Shown here in pieces: positions 49,945 through 61,100 of a stretch of DNA of 64,000 bases (positions within the stretch are counted from its first letter, which is position 1; each line of letters opens with the position of its first letter). The notes under the pieces were generated by a model that saw only the letters and a list, made by a program, of their open reading frames with translations, was not told the origin of the DNA and did no database searches. Where the stretch lies: assembly GCA_031417395.1 (NCBI GenBank), contig JANOVM010000061.1, forward strand, positions 18,481-82,480, written 5' to 3'. The position numbers and the translations under genes are program-made. The stretch comes from JADKIH01 sp031417395. Its GTDB lineage: Bacteria; Bacteroidota; Bacteroidia; AKYH767-A; 2013-40CM-41-45.

Positions 49945-50802
49945 TCAGGAAAAATCGTCAGAATCTCTTTTTTCAGGACTTTCTTCTTCAATCTCCTTTT
50001 TCATTTCGTTTTCAAGAAAAATTGATTTTCTATCAGGGATGTCGAGATTATCTTCATCACGGACATCAATTTCCAATAAATTTTCATCTTCATCGCTTTC
50101 AATAGCATCTTCAATATTGTCAACTTCCAAGGAAACAACAGATTCCTCTAGTTCCTCTAGTTCCTCATTTTCTGTTGACTCTTCGTTTCGATTTGTTCTA
50201 TCTTCTGAAGAATTGGACTCATTTTCCAAAAAAGCTCCCTCTGATTGTTGTCCGATTTCATTTTCCTCAGCTACCATATGTAAATCTTTAAGCTGAGGGA
50301 GATCTTTTACGGACTTAATTCCAAAGTAGTCCATAAATGAAGTGCTGGTTACATATAATACCGGTCTTCCGGGACCATCACTTTTACCTGAAATCTCAAT
50401 AAGTTCCTTTTCAAGTAGTTTTTGAACGGCATAATCACAGCTCACACCACGAATATGCTCAACTTCTCCTTTCGAAACTGGCTGACGGTAAGCAATTATT
50501 GCCAGGGTTTCCATTTGAGAAACAGACAATTTCTTTTTGGCTTTGTGCTGAATAAGAGCACTTACGGCTGCATGATACTGTTTTTTGGTTAAAAACTGGA
50601 AGCCTTCGGAAATTTCAAGTAATTCAAATGAAAAATCCTCAGAAACATACTTTTCTTTTAATTCCTCTATTGCCTTTAGGATTTCTTCGTCTTCAACGTC
50701 CCAATCAAATGAAATTTTGAGGGAAGCGGCAATTTCTTCTAAAGAAATGCTTTGTTCCGAACAAAAAATCAAGGCTTCTATCTGCTGTTTTAATAACTCC
50801 AT
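49945..50802 (-). CDS. scpB: Segregation and condensation protein ScpB
   Basis: A 285-residue subunit of the SMC-ScpAB condensin. Two winged-helix domains cover residues 1-180: KQQIEALIFCSEQSISLEEI, KKKLSVSQMETLAIIAYRQP, VEHIRGVSCDYAVQKLLEKE and SDGPGRPVLYVTSTSFMDYF. The remaining ~95 residues are a strongly acidic, probably disordered tail (Glu/Asp/Ser-rich), which is longer than in model ScpB. scpA is not adjacent. The stop is followed by a weak hairpin. Confidence 0.93.
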   Translation of the reverse strand: MELLKQQIEALIFCSEQSISLEEIAASLKISFDWDVEDEEILKAIEELKEKYVSEDFSFELLEISEGFQFLTKKQYHAAVSALIQHKAKKKLSVSQMETLAIIAYRQPVSKGEVEHIRGVSCDYAVQKLLEKELIEISGKSDGPGRPVLYVTSTSFMDYFGIKSVKDLPQLKDLHMVAEENEIGQQSEGAFLENESNSSEDRTNRNEESTENEELEELEESVVSLEVDNIEDAIESDEDENLLEIDVRDEDNLDIPDRKSIFLENEMKKEIEEESPEKRDSDDFS

Positions 50803-51008
50803 AATTCATTTACTATTCTGACGCGAATATTGAAATAATAAAGCCACTGTGCAAAAAAATTTGTTGACAGCGGTTGATAAGTTGGTCAATTGTTCAGTCC
50901 TTTTCTTTGAGTTTGTATTAAAATTAGAGTTGGCCGTTTGATGCTCAGGCAACTAAATTAAAGTTAAGGAAAAATATACTTTTAGGGGAAATTTATATTG
51001 CTAAATCT

Positions 51009-53777
51009 TTAGATAACAATATTGATAATTCTACCATGAACAACGATAATTTTCTTGGGAGATTGTCCATTCAGAAGCTTAGTGACCTCATCCATTTTAA
51101 GGAGACTTGTTTCAATATCTTCTTTACTTAAAGACAATGGAAGCGGCAGGTTTATTTTTGTTCTTCCATTTACGGAAACAGGGTAAGTAAAGGCGGATTC
51201 TATCAGATATTCTTCATTGAATTCCGGGAATACAGCTTTTGTAATACTATCAGCATGTCCAAGCATTTGCCATAGTTCTTCAGCAATATGCGGTGCATAA
51301 GGAGAAAGAATAATTGTTAGCGGTTCAAGAATTGCGTGTTTATTGCATTTCAAATCGGTAAGTTCATTTACACAGATCATAAAAGTGCTTACGGAAGTAT
51401 TAAAAGAAAAACGTTCAATATCTTCCTTAACTTTTTTGATCGTCTTGTGAAGCACTTTTAATTCATCCTTTGTAGGAGACTCATTGGAAATGGAAATTAC
51501 CGATTCAGCACCGTTTTGCTTATGGAATAATCTCCAGAGTTTGCGAATAAAATTAGATGTACCTGTAATACCATTTGTATTCCAGGGTTTTGAAAGTTCA
51601 AGCGGTCCGAGAAACATTTCATAAAGTCTAAGGCAGTCGGCGCCGTATTTATCAATCATGTCGTCGGGACTTACAACATTCCATTTCGACTTTGACATTT
51701 TTTCAACTTCTGTTCCACAAAAGTATTTTCCATCTTCCAGAACAAACTCTGCATTTTTATATTCTTCTCTCCAGTTTTTGAATGCATTGATATTTAGTAT
51801 GTCGTTTTCGACAATATTTATATCGACATGTATTGCTGTTGTCTCGTAATTGTTTTTAAGTCCATTAGAGATGAAAACATTACTATCTTTTTTCCTAAAA
51901 ACAAAACCGGAGCGTCCCTGAATCATTCCCTGGTTAATCAATTTTTTTGCAGGCTCATCGATATGAATAAAACCAAGATCTTTAAGAAATTTTGTCCAGA
52001 AGCGAACATAAAGGAGGTGACCTGTTGCATGTTCAGCACCTCCAATATAGAGATCTACATCTTTCCAGTAATCGAGAGCCTGAGAGGATGCAAACTGATT
52101 TTGATTTTTGGCATCCATATAACGCAAAAAATACCATGACGAACCCGCCCAACCCGGCATGGTTGTAGTTTCGAGAGGAAATCCTTTGTAGGAAAAGTCT
52201 TTCGCTCTTGCCAATGGAGGTTCACCATCTTCTGTGGGAAGATATTTATCAACTTCCGGTAATACAACAGGCAAATCTTTTTCATCAACTGTAAATGGAA
52301 GTCCGTCTTTATAATATACAGGTATGGGCTCTCCCCAATAGCGCTGCCTTCCAAAAACGGCATCGCGGATACGGAAATTAATCTTTCCTTTTCCAATACC
52401 CTTTTTTTCAATTGCATCGATTGCTTTTTTAATGGCATCTTTTACAGAAAGTCCGTTAAGGAAATCTGAATTGATAAGTTTTCCATCTTTGGCATCGTAC
52501 GATTCAACATCTATATTACCTCCTCTGACAACTTCCTGAATAGGTATTTTAAAATGTCTGGCAAAAGCATAATCACGCGAATCATGGGCGGGTACTGACA
52601 TTACAGCACCGGTACCGTAACCGGCTAGTACATAATCGCCAATCCAAACAGGAATTTTTTCATTCGTAAATGGATGAATAGCATAAGCACCCGTGAAATT
52701 TCCTGTAATCCTTTTAACGTCGGCCATGCGTTCCCTTTCACTTCTGTTTTTTGCTTCAAAGACGTAGTTCATTACTTCATTTCTGTATTCAGGAGTAACG
52801 ATCATTTCAACGAGTTCATGTTCGGGAGCGAGTGTCATAAATGTGGCACCGAAAATGGTATCTGGGCGAGTGGTGAAAACTTCAATTGCAAAATCAGTTC
52901 CATGCACCTTAAAGTTTACTTCTGCCCCTTCACTCCTGCCAATCCAGTTTCTTTGTTGTTCCTTTAACGAATCACTCCAATCTATACCTTCAAGATCATC
53001 TAATAAACGCTGAGCATATTCGCTAATCCGAAGGCTCCATTGCTTCATTTTTTTCTTTTCAACGGGATAGCCGCCACGCTCACTAACGCCGTCTTTTACT
53101 TCTTCATTGGCCAGCACTGTTCCTAGAATTGGGCACCAATTAACAGTAGCTTCAGATATATAGGCAAGTCTGTATTTCAGGAGAATTTCCTGCTGTCTTT
53201 TTTCGCTGAAGTCAAGCCATTCTTCTGATGAAAAATAGTCGGCTTCTCCGGAAGGAATGTCTGCATCAACATTTCCATGGTTTCGAAAATGGCTGATAAG
53301 TGTTTCAATGGGTTCAGCCTTATTGGTTAAGCGGTTATACCAGGAATCAAAAAGACGTATGAAAATCCATTGTGTCCATTTATAATATTCCGGATCAGAA
53401 GTACGAACCTCCCTGTCCCAATCAAAAGAGAAGCCAATGTTATCGAGTTGTTCCCTGTAACGTTTAATGTTTTCCTCTGTGGTAATGGCAGGATGCTGGC
53501 CGGTTTGAATGGCATATTGCTCAGCGGGAAGGCCAAAGGAGTCAAATCCCATAGGGTGAAGCACATTATAACCACACAGTTTTTTGTAACGCGCATAAAT
53601 ATCGGAGGCTATGTAACCCAGTGGGTGACCAACATGTAATCCGGCGCCGGAAGGATAGGGAAACATGTCGAGCACATAAAATTTGGGCTTTGACTGATCA
53701 ATGACAGTATGGTTGGAATTGTTTTCCTTCCAGAATTTCTGCCACTTTTTTTCTACGGTTTTAAAATTATATTCCAT
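51009..53777 (-). CDS. leuS: Leucyl-tRNA synthetase
   Basis: A 922-residue class I synthetase that charges tRNA-Leu. The HIGH motif is PYPSGAGLHVGHPLGY near residue 48. The CP1 editing domain follows (TTRPDTIFGATFM, YGTGAVMSVPAHDSRD). KMSKS is intact (VEKMSKSKWNVVSP, near residue 703). The anticodon-binding and C-terminal domains complete the chain. The start is taken at MEYNFKTVEKKW (53775-53777), as in the family; an ATG three codons upstream is possible. It is convergent with nothing and divergent from ftsX. Confidence 0.97.
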   Translation of the reverse strand: MEYNFKTVEKKWQKFWKENNSNHTVIDQSKPKFYVLDMFPYPSGAGLHVGHPLGYIASDIYARYKKLCGYNVLHPMGFDSFGLPAEQYAIQTGQHPAITTEENIKRYREQLDNIGFSFDWDREVRTSDPEYYKWTQWIFIRLFDSWYNRLTNKAEPIETLISHFRNHGNVDADIPSGEADYFSSEEWLDFSEKRQQEILLKYRLAYISEATVNWCPILGTVLANEEVKDGVSERGGYPVEKKKMKQWSLRISEYAQRLLDDLEGIDWSDSLKEQQRNWIGRSEGAEVNFKVHGTDFAIEVFTTRPDTIFGATFMTLAPEHELVEMIVTPEYRNEVMNYVFEAKNRSERERMADVKRITGNFTGAYAIHPFTNEKIPVWIGDYVLAGYGTGAVMSVPAHDSRDYAFARHFKIPIQEVVRGGNIDVESYDAKDGKLINSDFLNGLSVKDAIKKAIDAIEKKGIGKGKINFRIRDAVFGRQRYWGEPIPVYYKDGLPFTVDEKDLPVVLPEVDKYLPTEDGEPPLARAKDFSYKGFPLETTTMPGWAGSSWYFLRYMDAKNQNQFASSQALDYWKDVDLYIGGAEHATGHLLYVRFWTKFLKDLGFIHIDEPAKKLINQGMIQGRSGFVFRKKDSNVFISNGLKNNYETTAIHVDINIVENDILNINAFKNWREEYKNAEFVLEDGKYFCGTEVEKMSKSKWNVVSPDDMIDKYGADCLRLYEMFLGPLELSKPWNTNGITGTSNFIRKLWRLFHKQNGAESVISISNESPTKDELKVLHKTIKKVKEDIERFSFNTSVSTFMICVNELTDLKCNKHAILEPLTIILSPYAPHIAEELWQMLGHADSITKAVFPEFNEEYLIESAFTYPVSVNGRTKINLPLPLSLSKEDIETSLLKMDEVTKLLNGQSPKKIIVVHGRIINIVI

Positions 53778-53866
53778 TGTGAACATGCGAATGTAAAAAA
53801 ATAAGATGATTCAGACGAAATGTAAAGGATAAAGAAGAGTTACTTTGCAGAAATTGTAAATCCTCC

Positions 53867-54745
53867 ATGACAGAAATTAAAACTTCGAAAGAAGGCGGCA
53901 AAAGACTTAGGTCGTCTTATGCATCATCCGTTATCAGTATTTCGCTGGTACTTTTCATGCTTGGGCTGCTTGGATTACTGGTATTGGATGCGAAGAAAAT
54001 TTCCGACTACGTCAGGGAGCATGTACAATTGAACATTTTTTTAAAAGACAATATAGAGGAAGCTGAATTGAAAAAGTATATAGCCTCTATCAATCAATTA
54101 CCTTATGTAAAGTCATCCAGATATGTTTCAAAAGAAGAAGCTCTTGACAGTCTTAAAAAAGACCTGGGTGAAGGCGCTTTAGGCATGTTGGAATCGAATC
54201 CCCTTCCGGCAACAATTGATGTAAATATTAATGCTTTATATGCCCGACCTGATAGTTTGGAAAAGATAAAAGAAACTCTTAGTTCCAATAAAAATGTAGT
54301 TGAAGTAACGTACCAGCAAAACGAAGTAGATAAAATGAATAAAAATTTTAGCACACTGGCTATGATTATTCTGATTGTCTGCGGACTTTTATTATTTATT
54401 GCCATGGTACTTATTAATAATACCATACGGATTTCCCTGTATTCGAAAAGGTTCCTTATTAAAAGCATGCAATTGGTTGGGGCAACAAAAAGTTTTATTC
54501 GCTGGCCTTTTCTTAAACGGGGGCTTTTGCATGGATTTATTGCAGGATTAGTGAGCATTGTTTTATTATCAGGTATAATTTACCTGATTCAGCAAAGATT
54601 TCCTGAATTTGGTCAGTTATCGGATATAAGAATTCTGGGAATACTATTTCTAGGGGTAATCGTTTTTGGCTTTATTCTTTCAGGTTTGAGCACTTATTTT
54701 GCAATCAACAGACACTTAAAGAGAAGTGTCGATGATTTATATTAG
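53867..54745 (+). CDS. ftsX: Cell division protein FtsX
   Basis: A 292-residue membrane subunit of the FtsEX complex that activates septal peptidoglycan hydrolases. TM1 is at ~22-42 (SSVISISLVLFMLGLLGLLV), the extracytoplasmic loop at ~45-155 (EHVQLNIFLKDNIEEAELKK, VEVTYQQNEVDKMNKNFSTL), then three more helices with RFLIKSMQLVGATKSFIRWP between TM2 and TM3. ftsE is not adjacent, as is usual in Bacteroidota. It heads a plus-strand block with DUF3098, uppP and truB, a phylum-conserved order. Confidence 0.93.
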   Translation: MTEIKTSKEGGKRLRSSYASSVISISLVLFMLGLLGLLVLDAKKISDYVREHVQLNIFLKDNIEEAELKKYIASINQLPYVKSSRYVSKEEALDSLKKDLGEGALGMLESNPLPATIDVNINALYARPDSLEKIKETLSSNKNVVEVTYQQNEVDKMNKNFSTLAMIILIVCGLLLFIAMVLINNTIRISLYSKRFLIKSMQLVGATKSFIRWPFLKRGLLHGFIAGLVSIVLLSGIIYLIQQRFPEFGQLSDIRILGILFLGVIVFGFILSGLSTYFAINRHLKRSVDDLY

Positions 54746-54805
54746 AAAAATGGGGAATAATTTTCTTATTATTGCACTCCCAAATTTTAATTAAGAATAC
54801 ACATC

Positions 54806-55051
54806 ATGGCGAAAAAAGAAATAAAGCCAACCATTGATTTTCCATTTGGAAGAGAAAATTATGTTTTAATGCTTACCGGCTTAGCAATAATTTTTCTTGG
54901 TTTTATACTCATGACCGGAGGAGGTAGTGAAGACCCTGCTGTTTGGGATCCTTCCATTTTTAGTTTCCGTCGCATTACCCTTGCTCCTATCCTGGTAATT
55001 TCAGGTTTCGTAATTGAGATTTTTGCAATTATGAAAAAGTCAAAGGAATAA
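54806..55051 (+). CDS. DUF3098 family small membrane protein
   Basis: An 81-residue protein with two membrane helices (~22-40 ENYVLMLTGLAIIFLGFILM and ~57-76 TLAPILVISGFVIEIFAIM) and a conserved GGGSEDPAVWDPSIFSFRR loop between them. It matches DUF3098 end to end. The family is almost always found between ftsX and uppP in this phylum, as here. Its function is not known; the context suggests envelope or division. Confidence 0.88.
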   Translation: MAKKEIKPTIDFPFGRENYVLMLTGLAIIFLGFILMTGGGSEDPAVWDPSIFSFRRITLAPILVISGFVIEIFAIMKKSKE

Positions 55052-55098
55052 TTCCATTGACTTGGGAAATCATTCATTTTAATATATAATTTTTATAC

Positions 55099-55917
55099 AT
55101 GTCAATTGTTCAGGCAATCATACTTGCTATTATTGAAGGCCTGACTGAATTTCTGCCAATTTCTTCGACGGGACACATGATCATAGGCTCCTCTATGATG
55201 GGCATTGCAAGCGATCGATTTACAAAATTTTTTACGGTAGCCATACAGCTTGGCGCCATTCTTTCTGTACTTGTAATTTATTGGAAAAGATTTTTACCTG
55301 TTGGGAAAAGCAAAAAAGAAATATTCGATTTCTATAAAAAATTATTGATAGCATTTATTCCTGCAGTAATTGCAGGACTTCTGTTTAAAAAATACATAGA
55401 CAGGATGCTGGAAAATGTAGTCATCGTTGGCATTACCTTATTGATTGGTGGAGTAATTTTTTTACTGCTGGATAAATGGATTAAGAAAGCAGAAGAAAAG
55501 GGACTTGCAGAAATTGATTCAGATAAAAAGGCTTTTAACATTGGAATGTTCCAGGTTCTTGCTATGATTCCCGGTGTTTCAAGATCTGCAGCAACAATTA
55601 TTGGCGGACTGACGCAGGGGCTGAATAAAAGAGCCGCTGCTGAATTTTCATTTTTTCTTGCTGTGCCAACTATGTTTGGGGCAACAATAAAAGATTTGTA
55701 TGATTTTTATAAAGAAGGCTTAAGTCTTGATAAGAACCAATTGATATTGCTCTCCATTGGAAACATTGTAGCTTTTATTGTTGCAGCCATTGCAATTCGT
55801 TCTTTCCTATCTTACCTGACAAAAAATGGTTTTAAGATTTTTGGGTACTATCGCATATTCGTTGGTTTAACAATACTGGTGCTTTATGCCATGGGATTTA
55901 CTCTTTCAATGATTTAA
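55099..55917 (+). CDS. uppP: Undecaprenyl-diphosphate phosphatase (UppP/BacA)
   Basis: A 272-residue integral-membrane enzyme that recycles undecaprenyl diphosphate for peptidoglycan and O-antigen synthesis and gives bacitracin resistance. The catalytic segment is EGLTEFLPISSTGHMI near residues 12-27, and the second conserved loop is IPGVSRSAATIIGGL near 154-168. About eight helices are predicted. It lies 48 bp after the DUF3098 gene and 8 bp before truB, so all three are likely one operon. Confidence 0.96.
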   Translation: MSIVQAIILAIIEGLTEFLPISSTGHMIIGSSMMGIASDRFTKFFTVAIQLGAILSVLVIYWKRFLPVGKSKKEIFDFYKKLLIAFIPAVIAGLLFKKYIDRMLENVVIVGITLLIGGVIFLLLDKWIKKAEEKGLAEIDSDKKAFNIGMFQVLAMIPGVSRSAATIIGGLTQGLNKRAAAEFSFFLAVPTMFGATIKDLYDFYKEGLSLDKNQLILLSIGNIVAFIVAAIAIRSFLSYLTKNGFKIFGYYRIFVGLTILVLYAMGFTLSMI

Positions 55918-55925
55918 TTTTTATT

Positions 55926-56642
55926 GTGGCAGACAGGATTATACTTATAAACAAACCTCTGCGATGGACATCGTTTGATGTAATTAAGAAGATTAGGAAG
56001 CCTTTGTTAGAAGAAAGGAAGAAAGAGTTTCCTGTTGAAGAAAGAAGCAAAATAAAAAACTATAAAGTTGGACATGCCGGCACACTTGATCCATTGGCAA
56101 CAGGTTTATTAGTCGTTTGCACAGGAAGTCTGACAAAAAAAATAAATGAAATTCAGGATGCCGAAAAGGAATACACCGGTACGCTTGTTTTAGGGGCCAC
56201 TACTCCATCCTTTGACCTTGAAACATCTCCTATGAACTTTTTACCATACGATGCAGTTACGGAAGAAATAATCTACCGTACAGCTTCCTCCATGTGTGGT
56301 ATTCAGATGCAGACGCCTCCGGTTCATTCGGCTAAAAAAGTTGAAGGAGTCAGAGCATATGAGAAAGCACGGAAGGGTGAAGATTTTGTTTTGGAGCCGC
56401 GAAAAGTGACAATTAAGGCTTTTGAAATTACAGGAATCCGGTTGCCGGAAGTAGACTTTAGAGTCGTTTGCACAAAAGGAACCTACATTCGATCACTTGC
56501 TTATGATTTTGGTGCAAAATTAGGTACAGGAGCTTATTTATCAGCACTTTGCAGGACTAGAATTGGTGATTATTTACTAAAAGACGCTTTGAACCCCGAA
56601 GATTTTTTGTTTCAACTATTTGATAAACAAAATATTAATTAG
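55926..56642 (+). CDS. truB: tRNA pseudouridine(55) synthase TruB
   Basis: A 238-residue enzyme that isomerises U55 in the T-loop of tRNAs. The catalytic Asp is D55 in VGHAGTLDPLATGLLVV. The N-terminus DRIILINKPLRWTSFDVIKK, the TPPVHSAKKVEGVRAYEKAR block and VVCTKGTYIRSLAYDFGAKL are all family signatures. The start is GTG at 55926, 8 bp after uppP; no ATG fits better. The PUA domain is absent, as in many Bacteroidota TruB proteins. Confidence 0.95.
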   Translation: MADRIILINKPLRWTSFDVIKKIRKPLLEERKKEFPVEERSKIKNYKVGHAGTLDPLATGLLVVCTGSLTKKINEIQDAEKEYTGTLVLGATTPSFDLETSPMNFLPYDAVTEEIIYRTASSMCGIQMQTPPVHSAKKVEGVRAYEKARKGEDFVLEPRKVTIKAFEITGIRLPEVDFRVVCTKGTYIRSLAYDFGAKLGTGAYLSALCRTRIGDYLLKDALNPEDFLFQLFDKQNIN

Positions 56643-56699
56643 TTAAACTTATTTTATAAATATATTCATTTCCCCTTTACAAGGGGGGGGTCCTTACAC

Positions 56700-56707
56700 T
56701 ATATTTG
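56700..56707 (+). promoter_or_regulatory. Probable -7 element of queA
   Basis: TATATTTG matches TAnnTTTG and lies 31 bp before the queA ATG. A CCCCTTTACAAGGGG dyad (56672-56686) lies just upstream and overlaps the expected -33 region. Confidence 0.5.
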
Positions 56708-56738
56708 CCGCCCCCAAACTCTCTGAAAACCTCTCGTT

Positions 56739-57788
56739 ATGAAATTATCACAATTTAAAATACATGTCCCTGATACCCTGATTGCGACTCATCCCGCAAA
56801 AAACAGGGAAGATGCTCGTTTAATGGTTCTTGACCGTAAAACAGGAAAAATCGAGCACAAACATTTTAAGGACATACTTTCTTATTTTAATGAAGGCGAT
56901 ACCATGGTTGTGAATAACACCCGCGTATTTCCTGCACGTTTGTATGGCAATAAAGAAAAAACAGGTGCAAAAATTGAAGTCTTTTTATTAAGAGAACTTA
57001 ATCGTGAAAGCCGCTTATGGGATGTGCTTGTTGATCCTGCACGTAAAATCAGGATTGGCAATAAATTGTACTTTGGAGAAGATGATCTTCTTGTTGCAGA
57101 AGTAATTGATAATACTACTTCAAGAGGCCGGACACTTCGATTTCTTTTTGATGGTCCGTACGAAGACTTTAAGAAAACAATAACCATGCTTGGCAATACG
57201 CCGCTTCCTAAATACATTAAGCGTAAAGCGGAGCCGGAAGATGTCGATCGCTACCAGACAGTTTTCGCAAGGCATGAAGGCGCTGTTGCTGCTCCTACTG
57301 CAGGATTGCACTTCAGTATGTCGTTGGTAAAAAAACTTGAGTTAAAAGGATTAAATTTTGCTGAAGTAACGCTTCACGTCGGACTAGGCACATTCAGACC
57401 GGTAGAAGTAGAAGATCTTACCAAGCATAAGATGGATTCCGAACAAGTAATTATTGGACAGGAAGCATGCAACATTGTTAATAAAACAAAAGCGAATAAG
57501 AAAAAGATTTGTGCTGTTGGAACAACAGTGATGCGTGCCGTTGAAACTTCTGTTTCAACACAAGGCGAGTTAAAACCATTTGACGGTTGGACGAATAAAT
57601 TTATTTTCCCTCCTTATGATTTCAGTGTTTGCAATTGCATGATTACAAACTTCCACATGCCTGAATCAACTTTATTAATGATGGTAGCAGCTTTTGGTGG
57701 TTATGAGCATATTATGAATGCATACAAAGTAGCGGTGAAAGAGAAGTATAGGTTTTATAGTTATGGGGATGCAATGATGATTATATAG
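56739..57788 (+). CDS. queA: S-adenosylmethionine:tRNA ribosyltransferase-isomerase
   Basis: A 349-residue enzyme that transfers and isomerises the ribosyl group of SAM onto preQ1-tRNA, forming epoxyqueuosine. Family blocks are all present: FKIHVPDTLIATHPAKNRED, VNNTRVFPARLYGNK, GAVAAPTAGLHFSM, LHVGLGTFRPVEVEDL and MITNFHMPESTLLMMVAAFG. The length is standard. It has its own promoter-like element and follows truB by 96 bp. No other queuosine gene is in the window. Confidence 0.96.
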   Translation: MKLSQFKIHVPDTLIATHPAKNREDARLMVLDRKTGKIEHKHFKDILSYFNEGDTMVVNNTRVFPARLYGNKEKTGAKIEVFLLRELNRESRLWDVLVDPARKIRIGNKLYFGEDDLLVAEVIDNTTSRGRTLRFLFDGPYEDFKKTITMLGNTPLPKYIKRKAEPEDVDRYQTVFARHEGAVAAPTAGLHFSMSLVKKLELKGLNFAEVTLHVGLGTFRPVEVEDLTKHKMDSEQVIIGQEACNIVNKTKANKKKICAVGTTVMRAVETSVSTQGELKPFDGWTNKFIFPPYDFSVCNCMITNFHMPESTLLMMVAAFGGYEHIMNAYKVAVKEKYRFYSYGDAMMII

Positions 57789-58112
57789 GTGGAATAATAA
57801 TCAGGATTTTTTAGCGGGGTTTCAATTTTTATTAGTTGAATGTTGTTATATTTTTTCTTATGGTTGGGTGTGAACCGTTCTCTTTGATCGCATTCCAACA
57901 TGCATACCAAAAATTACAATATTTTAAATTTTATCTGAATTAGCATTATTAGAATTTATTCTAATTTTTTTTAGTGAAATAACCTGTTAATTTTTATTTC
58001 TGTTATACCCTTGAGATTCTTGCTAGCTTTTATACATTAAAAATAGTAGGTTTGATATACAATGGAAATTGTTACTATCAATAAAAACACTATCTCCTTT
58101 AATCTCCCCACT
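57789..58112. other. 324-bp intergenic region without recognisable features
   Basis: The stretch between queA and the giant surface-protein gene is AT-rich and has no open frame of note, no strong hairpin and no convincing TAnnTTTG promoter. The queA terminator was not identified. Confidence 0.5.
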
Positions 58113-58144
58113 ATGAAAAACACAACCTTACCTTTTTTCTTTTA

Positions 58145-61100
58145 ATGGTAAACCCGGCACTTTCGTTACCAATAAATATTACTATTTCTCATGCACCGGT
58201 TACCGCCTGTGCTAATGACACTTTTCAATTTGCTTTTCAATTTGTTACTCCTATATCAGGGTCCCTGACAATGACAGTATTTTTACATCAGTACGAGGAA
58301 ATGAAATCCTTAAATCCGGCTATGAATAATCTTTCTAACCGTCGCGATTCTGCAACATTTATTCTTGATACATTAACTAGCTTTAGCGGCACTCGGAATT
58401 ATGATTTTATTTTCAAGGTTGGTTGTAATGCAATTCCAACCAGCAGTACCTCATTGGTGTCCTATCAAGACTCTGTTATTTTAAGAATTAATGGGGCTGT
58501 TTATCCGGAAGCGAACTGGGGAATTACGAACCCTCCTGCCTTTGCCCCATCGCCTGCTTTAACTCCTAATCATGAAATTGTTTATCAATGGGGGGTTCCA
58601 AATTTAGTCACACAATCGAATGATCCGGTTAGTGTAAATTTTATCGATATTTATAACAGTTCAACTACTTCAGTCATTCGAAGAATTAAATATCTCAATC
58701 AAGGTAGTGCAAGTCACCGCTTTAATGGAAAAATAAAGTTTTCAGACAGCATTAGTTGTCCTTTAGTTAAAATTGACAGCATTAGGATATTAGTCGATGC
58801 TGTAGAAATACTGCCTCAACAAGCCGTTCAATCGGGTGTTTTTCACTCCAATGAAATTTCATGCATCATTCCTCCTTTTGGTTTGCTTATTGTTTATGAA
58901 ACATTGTCCTTCCCGGCATACAAGGATAGTTGTTTTACAATTTGTCCTGATAATGCAAGACGTTTCAATTGCTTGCTTGAATGGGGATGTGACATTCTGG
59001 ATTCTTTACCACAATTACCACTTCCACCACCCCCACTTTGTCATAACGTACCCGGTCAATCGAACATTGCTTTAGGCACTAAGAAACCTGAATTAGTTTT
59101 ACAACGATTTTTACCCTTGCCCGCCGGGAATGCTCCGGATTTCAATTATTGGAATGCAGGAATGGATGGCAACCCCGTCGATTGGAAATTTATATTAAAA
59201 AATACAGGAGATAACGTTGCAAAAAATGTAAAAATAAGAATTTGGAATTTTTTTACAAAATCTTTGTATTATATAGAAAACGATTCGATGAATGTTCAGA
59301 TCAATCAACCGCATGAGCCTATAAGTTCAATTACCCGAATCGATTCTGCATTGTTAGGAGATTATTTCCCAACAATCCGTCCTTCCTGTTTATCAAATTT
59401 TCAGAACCCTCTCCATGAAAAAACTTATACCATAAACTATCTCTTTCCATCTCAGTCTGTTTTGCTCGAGTTTCCTACACAATTTTGTTGTCCAATGAAC
59501 GATGTTGGTTCGAACAATACCATAAATTTATTCAATACTTCTAAAACACTTAATACCTGGAAAATTGAAATTAAGGGATACGATGAATGCGGATACTTAA
59601 TAGATCCAGATAGCATTATAACAAATTCTGTTGATACCCTTGCAGGCTTGTATGGCGTTGGGACTAACATTAGTCCAAACACAGATGTCTTAGGCGAAAA
59701 TTTATATCTTGATCAGGAACACATACCCCCGGGTTCAACCTCTCTAAATGTACCGGATAGTGTGTCATGCAGTCCATTTGTTAATTTTGAACTAAAGCAT
59801 TTGAAGTTTAATCTAAACAAAGCAAAATTTACATTTGAATTAAATGATGCAAATATTTTTTCCGCATCATTCCATAGGGATCCGGACAGCATGTATGTTT
59901 CAGCAATCGTAAGGTTTAAGTTTATTCTTGAACCTGGTTTGTACTTAGATACTGCACTTTCAGGACTTAAATTTCAGAGTGACACAACTATTTGGCCGGT
60001 TTCAATTATTAGTCTGGGCAATAATAATTCCTGCGATAGCAATTATATTTATTACGTTGATTTTAATGCGCAAGACCTTATACCGGATAATACCGTTTCA
60101 GCATTTTACGGTTTTATGAATCATTCTACACTTCGGTTTGGATTTCGGGGTTGTTGTTGTCACCCCGCAAATACAAATCCCAAGTATAGAATTGAGACGT
60201 ATATTAGCGGACTTGACTCTTCCTGTTTTATTCCCATGGATACCTGTTTTGGCACTACCTTCATTCACTGTCCGGGCTGTCAGGTACCGGGAATGATTGT
60301 TCAATCGAATGATTCTATATTATACAGAACTTCTTTAGGGCTGGCAGACAATGACAACGATGGACTTTTAGATTTCCCCTCTGTAACCGCTAATTCAAAT
60401 CAAATAAACATCAATAAGTCTATTGTTGGCGACACGCTTAAATCAATTGTTCATGCTTCCATATCATTTCCCGGTCCGAATGGCTGCAGTATTTACACCT
60501 TAAAAAATACACATAGTATTAGCCTTGATAAACTTTATCTCGAAAATAAAATTGAGAATAGCAGGACCAACCGTTTTAATGTAAATCTTATTAGCGTTGA
60601 TTTAGCAGTTACTGATTCTTTGGGTTTTAAATTTCCTTCCATTCATGTAACTCCTGCCAGCGGCGCCGTATGGAATAAGCTCTTTATCGACTCACGGGAT
60701 TTACTGAATGCCGCCAACGACTCCATTGAAATTATTTTTATTAATTTAAGTGAATCTGTTTTACATAGTTTGAGTCCAAATCTTGCAGGATTCACTTTTA
60801 AAGAGGGCGAAAAATTTGACTTGATCTTCACCTATCGAATTTGTGGTAATTATTCCAATAACTTTTCATCCTTATTACCCGCTGACAATAAATTTAATTC
60901 TGATATAGCGTTGAACATGTACCTTACAGCTACTAATTTAGACTCCCTGCATATTTACAATGCATATACCGATCATAACAGTTTATATCCTGTAGCCGTT
61001 GATTGCAATAATCCTACAAAAAACCTTCTTTATAATTGTGAATCAACCAATGGATCGCATACATTTTATACAGTAAACCATCACCTAAATATCGGAATAG

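Noticed and set aside
58836..59075. Short plus-strand ORF in the giant gene region
   Set aside because: It is a different frame inside the 1952-codon open frame and has no domain signal.
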